Positions 24,579 through 28,111 of a stretch of DNA of 28,111 bases are shown one piece after another; the first letter of the stretch is position 1, and each line of letters opens with the position of its first letter. Position numbers and translations under genes: made by a program. This DNA is from a virus. Where the stretch lies: IMG/VR virus record IMGVR_UViG_3300046747_000375, positions 1-28,111 of that record; one strand, given 5' to 3'. The notes beneath the pieces were generated by a model. That model saw nothing but the letters and a program-made list of their open reading frames with translations. It had not been told where the DNA came from and ran no database searches.

Positions 24579-25309
24579 ACGAGCTGAGCGTGAATCTGGC
24601 AAAAAACCTCGCCGCTGGCCTGGCGCTCGACTTGTCTGCAACAGATCCGTTTGTTGCGCTAAACGCTGACCGGGCGTGGCGCGCAGACGATGCCGTCGAC
24701 AATGGTTCCGTGACAACATCGCTGCCGAACTACGTCGGGTCGCTTTTGTCGTTGTCGGCGCAGGGCACTGGTCAAGCAAAGAAAGCCGTCGCTTCTGCCT
24801 TGGGCGGAAGGTTGGCCATTTCATGCGCCACTACGGCCGGCCTCGGGGCCTACGGGAACGTAGACGCGTTCGCGGCAATGCCAGCGTCATTCTCGGTAGC
24901 TACTGTAGTCAGGTTTGCGTCGAACAGTCGCGGGGCAATGGCCGTGACAGTTGGCGGAACAATCAACACCGGCGTGTCTCAAATTCAGACAGCAAGCACG
25001 GCTTCGGTGAAGGTTGCAAGTTCTGCGACGAGCGCGGGAGGCGCGCCGGCGAGCCGCGTCATAGTCAGCGTGTTTACGGCCGCAGGCATCACCAGCTACG
25101 TGAACAGCCTGACGCCCGCGACCGCGTCTGTGGCGGGCGCTCTTGTAGGCACGCGCCTGCACATATGCGGAATCGCGAGCAGCGAGGTGTTCGTTCTAGA
25201 TGGCCTGTGGGCGACGACTGGCTACTGGGCTCGCGCGCTCTCTGCGATCGATGCCGCTTTCGTTCTGACTCAGCTAGGACGCCGCTATGGCGTGTCCATC
25301 TCTGCCTAA
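24575..25309 (+). CDS. ConA/LamG-like tail fibre or accessory receptor-binding protein
   Basis: This 244-aa protein starts at ATG 24575 (4-base overlap with the spike). After a short N-terminal anchor, N-A-D-R-A-W-R-A-D-D-A-V (about 30-41) and the following strands match the opening of phage LamG-like domains (usually W-x-A-D or similar). The end, D-G-L-W-A-T-T-G-Y-W-A-R-A-L-S then V-L-T-Q-L-G-R-R-Y-G, is the usual closing pattern of this fold. It may be a second adhesin or a cap for the spike. No enzymatic motif is seen. The gene is followed by an 18-base gap, so coupling with the next gene is broken here. Confidence 0.6.
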   Translation: MNELSVNLAKNLAAGLALDLSATDPFVALNADRAWRADDAVDNGSVTTSLPNYVGSLLSLSAQGTGQAKKAVASALGGRLAISCATTAGLGAYGNVDAFAAMPASFSVATVVRFASNSRGAMAVTVGGTINTGVSQIQTASTASVKVASSATSAGGAPASRVIVSVFTAAGITSYVNSLTPATASVAGALVGTRLHICGIASSEVFVLDGLWATTGYWARALSAIDAAFVLTQLGRRYGVSISA

Positions 25310-25327
25310 AGCGGGAGACGTATAAAC

Positions 25328-25783
25328 ATGAGCACAAGACTTCGCAAGACAACCAAAGGCGGCGTGCCAGCGCTCAACGCCGACGCTGGCGGCAACTACA
25401 AAACGGCTGTCACATTGGCTGCTGACGAGGTTGTCGCTGACCTTCCGTACGTCTCCCTGAGATTCGGCGGGTTCCTGGCCATACAAGGAATCATCCACAA
25501 CGTGTCCGGCCTCGCCAATGCTCCAACGGACACCCCTGTTGGCGTTTTTGAGCTTTGGGCATCGGCCGACGACACAAACTACAGTCTCGTGCCCGACGCA
25601 GCGGTGAAGCTCGCTAACATCGCGCCCAACGGCAACAACGTTGTTAGCTCATGGGCCGTGTTCGAGAACGCTCCCGGCACGCGCATCAAAGTGCGTTGGA
25701 ACAACACGAGCGGTGGCGCGGGCGACTCGCGATGCACGATGAACATCGTGACCGATGGCGATTTGCTGCGGTCCGATACCTGA
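25328..25783 (+). CDS. Hypothetical beta-rich virion-type protein
   Basis: This 151-aa protein starts at ATG 25328 with GGGAG about 10 bases upstream (25313-25317). It is composed of alternating hydrophobic strands with Gly/Asn turns (G-V-F-E-L-W-A-S-A-D-D-T-N-Y, then I-K-V-R-W-N-N-T-S-G-G-A), which suggests a small beta-sandwich. It follows the fibre gene, so it may be part of the adhesin complex or decorate the virion. The family is not recognised. Confidence 0.6.
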   Translation: MSTRLRKTTKGGVPALNADAGGNYKTAVTLAADEVVADLPYVSLRFGGFLAIQGIIHNVSGLANAPTDTPVGVFELWASADDTNYSLVPDAAVKLANIAPNGNNVVSSWAVFENAPGTRIKVRWNNTSGGAGDSRCTMNIVTDGDLLRSDT

Positions 25784-25792
25784 GGTTCCCAG

Positions 25793-26269
25793 ATGTGGAA
25801 GTGGCTGATGCTGCTGGTGGTGACTTCTGGCTGTGCGCACATCGCGCACGCGCCTGTCGTTGCAACAGCGCCAATGGTCGAAGCGCGCGCCTGCTACCGC
25901 TCGTTCTCCGCATCTCTCGCAGCCTTCGAGCAGCGCCTAGGCCGCGTCGGCTACGCGTGTCAGTTCCTCGACTCGCAATACACCGTGCAGCTCGCCAGTC
26001 TCGCGGAGATTCCGTGCATGGCAGCGAGCGGCGCCGAGCGCGTACACGGCTGCACGACGCCTGTTGACCGCACCATCTACGTGCTCGCGGGCCGCGACCA
26101 GATAGCCACGCGCGACACGAGCGTGCACGAGTGGCTGCACACGCTTCTGGACTGCGTCTATCACGACGCTGACCGCGAGCACGTGCGTGCCGAGATCTGG
26201 GAAGGCTACGGCGCCAACACCGCTGAAGTTCAAGCGCAGGCCGCAGCGCCTGCAGGAGCATGTCTATGA
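25793..26269 (+). CDS. Lipoprotein with zinc-metallopeptidase motif (HEWLH)
   Basis: This 158-aa protein starts at ATG 25793 with GAGG (25782-25785) 7 bases upstream. Residues 1-14 form a short lipoprotein signal: Lys at 3, a hydrophobic core and T-S-G-C at 11-14. T at the -3 site is tolerated but not ideal. After a linker the mature part contains H-E-W-L-H at 112-116, the HExxH zinc/catalytic motif of zincins, preceded by a strand (R-T-I-Y-V-L). Candidate third ligands are H124, D126, H130 or E134. Cys 34, 56, 75, 87, 121 and 157 could form disulfides in the periplasm. A role in lysis or envelope remodelling is possible. The motif is seen directly; activity is inferred. Confidence 0.62.
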   Translation: MWKWLMLLVVTSGCAHIAHAPVVATAPMVEARACYRSFSASLAAFEQRLGRVGYACQFLDSQYTVQLASLAEIPCMAASGAERVHGCTTPVDRTIYVLAGRDQIATRDTSVHEWLHTLLDCVYHDADREHVRAEIWEGYGANTAEVQAQAAAPAGACL

Positions 26270-26649
26270 GGTACATCGTCATAGCACTCACGCTTATGCT
26301 CTCGGCATGCGCAGGCACCGCGCAGCTAGAAGAGCGCACGCGCACAGCGCTCGAGGCCACGAACGCGGCTATCGACCCGGCATACGCCGCTGCGACTGAA
26401 GGCTGCATCGTCCGCGTGCAGGCCATCGAGCGTGCGTACGACCAAGGCTTCAAGCCGGCCTACGACGCGGCGAACGAACTGGAGTCGGTGCACAAGCAGT
26501 GCAACAAGACGCGCTCCGTATTCGCGACCATTCGCACGCTCTACAACGAGGCCGTGAAGCTCTACAACGATGGGCGTTTCGCTGAGGCGCTCGCCGCCTA
26601 TGCTGACATCACGCGAGCGTGGGCTTCGCTGAATGGCGGTACCAAGTGA
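26266..26649 (+). CDS. Small phage lipoprotein of unknown function
   Basis: I choose ATG 26266 (ATGA overlap with the previous stop) over ATG 26260; the protein is 127 aa. It has Arg at 2, a hydrophobic core and a clear lipobox L-S-A-C at 12-15, so it is probably an outer- or inner-membrane lipoprotein in a Gram-negative host. The mature part is helical and contains F-A-E-A-L-A-A-Y-A-D-I, like a tetratricopeptide-type helix. It is not Pro-rich like classical Rz1 outer spanins. An outer spanin, another envelope role or superinfection exclusion are all possible. Confidence 0.65.
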   Translation: MRYIVIALTLMLSACAGTAQLEERTRTALEATNAAIDPAYAAATEGCIVRVQAIERAYDQGFKPAYDAANELESVHKQCNKTRSVFATIRTLYNEAVKLYNDGRFAEALAAYADITRAWASLNGGTK

Positions 26650-26855
26650 ACCGTCAAGCGGCCGACATCGTCGCCAGCATGCTGCCCGCGCTGTTCAAGC
26701 TGGGCGCTGACCTGCTCGCTAAGCACAACGGCGACGAGCACGCAGCACGCTCGGAGCTGCAAGACATGGTCGACCACGGCGCTCGCTACCTCGAAGAGCA
26801 CAACCGCATCAAGGCGAAGATCGACGCGGCTGTTGCGGCGGAGAAGAAGCCGTGA
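26646..26855 (+). CDS. Small helical protein in the lysis-side gene cluster
   Basis: This 69-aa protein starts at GTG 26646 within the previous stop (GTGA). A longer in-frame ATG at 26619 lies inside the lipoprotein gene and is less likely. Residues 7-27 (D-I-V-A-S-M-L-P-A-L-F-K-L-G-A-D-L-L) are amphipathic to hydrophobic, and the rest is charged with a Lys-rich tail. It is too weakly hydrophobic to call a holin. The function is unknown. Confidence 0.5.
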   Translation: MNRQAADIVASMLPALFKLGADLLAKHNGDEHAARSELQDMVDHGARYLEEHNRIKAKIDAAVAAEKKP

Positions 26856-26989
26856 CCTGGAAGCAGCGAGCAATCTTGGCGCTGGCTGGCTGGCGCGTGG
26901 TGGTGTCGCTAGTACGCGGCGCGTACCAGGCGCATCGCCTCGACAAGATCGCCAAGCATGAGCGCGACAAGCATCGAGGTGCGCGGTGA
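26852..26989 (+). CDS. 45-aa putative single-pass membrane protein
   Basis: A 45-codon frame starts at GTG 26852 inside the previous stop and ends at TGA 26987-26989, which overlaps the next GTG start. Residues about 7-22 (A-I-L-A-L-A-G-W-R-V-V-V-S-L-V-R) form a hydrophobic segment interrupted by Arg at 15. The C-terminal half is strongly basic (K-H-E-R-D-K-H-R-G-A-R). Coupling on both sides and the lack of any other frame filling the interval support a real gene. A small membrane protein near an endolysin may be a holin, an inner spanin or a regulator; none can be chosen. Confidence 0.45.
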   Translation: MTWKQRAILALAGWRVVVSLVRGAYQAHRLDKIAKHERDKHRGAR

Positions 26990-27279
26990 GCGAGCCTCAG
27001 CGAGCGGCCGACCCCGACTACCGCGCGGCCTCGCTGGCGATGTGGTGCGGCAATGCCATCGCATTCGCGCTGAAGGCCGGCGCTGACCGCGAGTCGTTCG
27101 AGCGCTGGCGGATGCTGTTCGACGCCGTGTTCCAGGCGATATCGATTCGCGGCGCTCGCTTCGGCGAAGTCATCGAAGCGGTCCGCAAGGTGCGTGAACA
27201 CGGCTCGATTCTCGATGACCTGCCAGTTGCAGGAGAAGATACGCGACGCACCAGGCCGCCGACGAGGCCGGGCGGCTGA
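26986..27279 (+). CDS. Hypothetical small helical protein
   Basis: This 97-aa protein starts at GTG 26986 (GTGA coupling). It looks mainly helical, with W-C-G-N-A-I-A-F-A-L-K-A-G-A and E-R-W-R-M-L-F-D-A-V-F-Q-A-I segments, and ends in a basic, Pro-rich tail (R-T-R-P-P-T-R-P-G-G). No motif is recognised. It sits between the membrane protein and the endolysin. A 49-base gap separates it from the next gene. Confidence 0.45.
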   Translation: MSEPQRAADPDYRAASLAMWCGNAIAFALKAGADRESFERWRMLFDAVFQAISIRGARFGEVIEAVRKVREHGSILDDLPVAGEDTRRTRPPTRPGG

Positions 27280-27328
27280 CCATGCTCGTTCAACTGCCTC
27301 GCAGATTGCGAAGGCTCCGGAGATTGAG

Positions 27329-27511
27329 ATGTTTGACCCTGCAGAAAAAGCGCTTGAGTACACCGGCCGCAGCGGATGGTCAGTCGACCCAGACGACGGC
27401 TCGAATACGGCGTGCCTCGTGATGGGCGAAGCGATGGTCGCTGTTGAGTACGAGTGCCGCGCTGGAGACGCCGGGCGCGCTTCGTACATCGAGGAGCTGC
27501 GCCGTGGATGA
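27329..27511 (+). CDS. Small hypothetical protein
   Basis: I choose ATG 27329 (60 aa) because GGAGA (27319-27323) lies at good spacing. An in-frame GTG at 27194 would add 45 residues that overlap the previous gene and have a shadow-like composition. The protein begins M-F-D-P-A-E-K-A-L-E and contains V-D-P-D-D-G-S-N-T-A. No family is recognised. The next gene starts before its stop. Confidence 0.4.
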   Translation: MFDPAEKALEYTGRSGWSVDPDDGSNTACLVMGEAMVAVEYECRAGDAGRASYIEELRRG

Positions 27512-27674
27512 TGAGGCCAAGCGCATCTACACGCGCGTAGCGGACGTGATCGTCAAGATGACCGCCGCCGCCAACAAGCTGACGCTCGCCGTGGACGAGC
27601 TGACCAGCGCGGTCACCACGCTCACTGGCAGCGTCGCGCACCGAGAGAGGCAGGACAATGAAGCCGGAAAGTGA
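27504..27674 (+). CDS. Small coiled-coil-like protein before the endolysin
   Basis: This 56-aa protein starts at GTG 27504 with GAGGAG (27491-27496) 7 bases upstream. The frame extends to 27444 but that part lies in the previous gene. Residues 10-45 are a regular amphipathic helix (V-A-D-V-I-V-K-M-T-A-A-A-N-K-L-T, V-D-E-L-T-S-A-V-T-T-L-T-G), probably a coiled coil. It lacks a membrane segment. The endolysin starts 17 bases before its end. Confidence 0.45.
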   Translation: MDDEAKRIYTRVADVIVKMTAAANKLTLAVDELTSAVTTLTGSVAHRERQDNEAGK

Positions 27675-28111
27675 CATCAACCTGCTTGTTCCTGCCTTTC
27701 GCGAGAAGCTCGAGGCGACACTGAAGGCGCTCGTTTGGCAAGGCTACAAGCCGCACGTGCACGAGACACTGCGCTCGCCAGAGCGGTCTGCGATGCTCGT
27801 GGCAAAGGGCGCCAGCAAGGCTATCCCTGGCAAGTCTCTTCACTGCTATGGCTGCGCTGCCGACGTGATTTGCGGCGAGCACGGCTACCAGTGCGCGCGC
27901 AACCACTGCAAGTTCTACGACGCGTTGCGCGCTTGCGGAGAAGACAACGGGCTGACAAGCGGCTCCAACTGGGACGGCGACGACAAGCCGCTCGAGCAGG
28001 GTGAAAACGACCTCGTTCATCTGCAGGCTGTGCCGGCAACACCGCGCATGCAGGACAAGATCAGGGCGATGGCGCCTGAGCACGTCGACACGTTCCTGCG
28101 CAGCTACTACG
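27658..28111 (+). CDS. M15-family peptidoglycan peptidase (endolysin), 3' end outside the window
   Basis: The frame opens at ATG 27658 (site GAGAGAGGCAGGA just upstream) and remains open for 151 codons to the window end. It has the M15 (VanY/L-Ala-D-Glu endopeptidase) signature: E-T-L-R-S-P-E-R-S (36-44), S-L-H-C-Y-G-C-A-A-D (60-69, the S-x-H-x-x-G-x-A-x-D motif) and D-L-V-H-L-Q (118-123). H62, D69 and H121 are the predicted zinc ligands, D118 the likely acid/base. It would cleave peptide stems of peptidoglycan at lysis. There is no signal peptide, so release would need a holin. Unusually, six Cys lie between residues 63 and 93. The missing end may hold further sequence. Confidence 0.85.
   Translation, partial: MKPESDINLLVPAFREKLEATLKALVWQGYKPHVHETLRSPERSAMLVAKGASKAIPGKSLHCYGCAADVICGEHGYQCARNHCKFYDALRACGEDNGLTSGSNWDGDDKPLEQGENDLVHLQAVPATPRMQDKIRAMAPEHVDTFLRSYY

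Noticed and set aside
1685-25309. The possibility that the tail genes belong to a contractile injection system or tailocin
   Set aside because: A scaffold, a major capsid protein, neck genes and a DNA-circularisation-type gene are present in the same operon, and no AAA+ ATPase or effector genes typical of injection systems are seen.
27282-27425. A frame of about 47 codons from ATG 27282 in the gap after the 97-aa gene
   Set aside because: Arg/Leu-rich composition like an off-frame reading, and it overlaps the better supported gene starting at 27329.
1-28111. tRNA genes, CRISPR arrays, insertion sequences and attachment sites
   Set aside because: Reading both strands by eye showed no cloverleaf in the gaps, no regular spaced repeats, no transposase frame and no long flanking direct repeats.

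Overview
The window is a GC-rich, gene-dense stretch of a tailed double-stranded DNA bacteriophage (or prophage) with a contractile, Mu/P2-type tail. This is shown by an ordered run of scaffold, capsid, neck, sheath, tube, tail chaperone, tape measure, DNA-circularisation/gpN-like protein, hub, spike, gp25-like, J-like, gpI-like, tail spike, fibre and endolysin genes, all on the + strand. Two consecutive lipoprotein-type signal peptides and an M15 endolysin suggest a Gram-negative host (inference). The host genus cannot be told from the sequence. No terminase, portal, integrase, transposase, tRNA or CRISPR is visible.

Layout. Positions 1-1106 hold three small, translationally coupled genes of unknown function. 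Positions 1107-1684 form the only sizeable regulatory gap: a possible terminator, the single minus-strand gene (a 71-aa Cro/C-like helix-turn-helix protein) and an A/T-richer patch with short repeats that looks like its promoter and operator. Positions 1685-6492 carry the head and neck genes (scaffold, major capsid, neck proteins), interrupted by an HNH homing endonuclease. Positions 6489-9808 hold a large ConA/LamG-like structural protein, a DUF2635-like protein, the sheath and the tube. Positions 9812-12378 carry the tail assembly chaperone, with a well-placed -1 slippery site G GGA AAA, and the tape measure. Positions 12375-21885 are the baseplate genes, with two tandem J-like wedge proteins and a gpI/gp48-like protein fused to a large extra region. 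Positions 21882-25783 encode receptor-binding or decorating proteins (beta-helix tail spike, ConA-like fibre, small beta protein). Positions 25793-28111 hold a probable lysis/surface cassette: a lipoprotein with a zinc-peptidase motif HEWLH, a second lipoprotein, several tiny genes including a 45-aa membrane protein, and an M15 peptidoglycan peptidase that runs off the window.

Most + strand neighbours overlap by 1 or 4 bases (TAATG, TGATG, ATGA, GTGA), so the genes from 1685 onward look like one late operon with coupled translation. The most interesting points are the predicted programmed frameshift in the chaperone, the two J-like proteins that may form a heteromeric wedge, the phage-encoded lipoprotein zincin, and a repressor-like gene directly in front of the scaffold/capsid genes where terminase and portal would often be expected.
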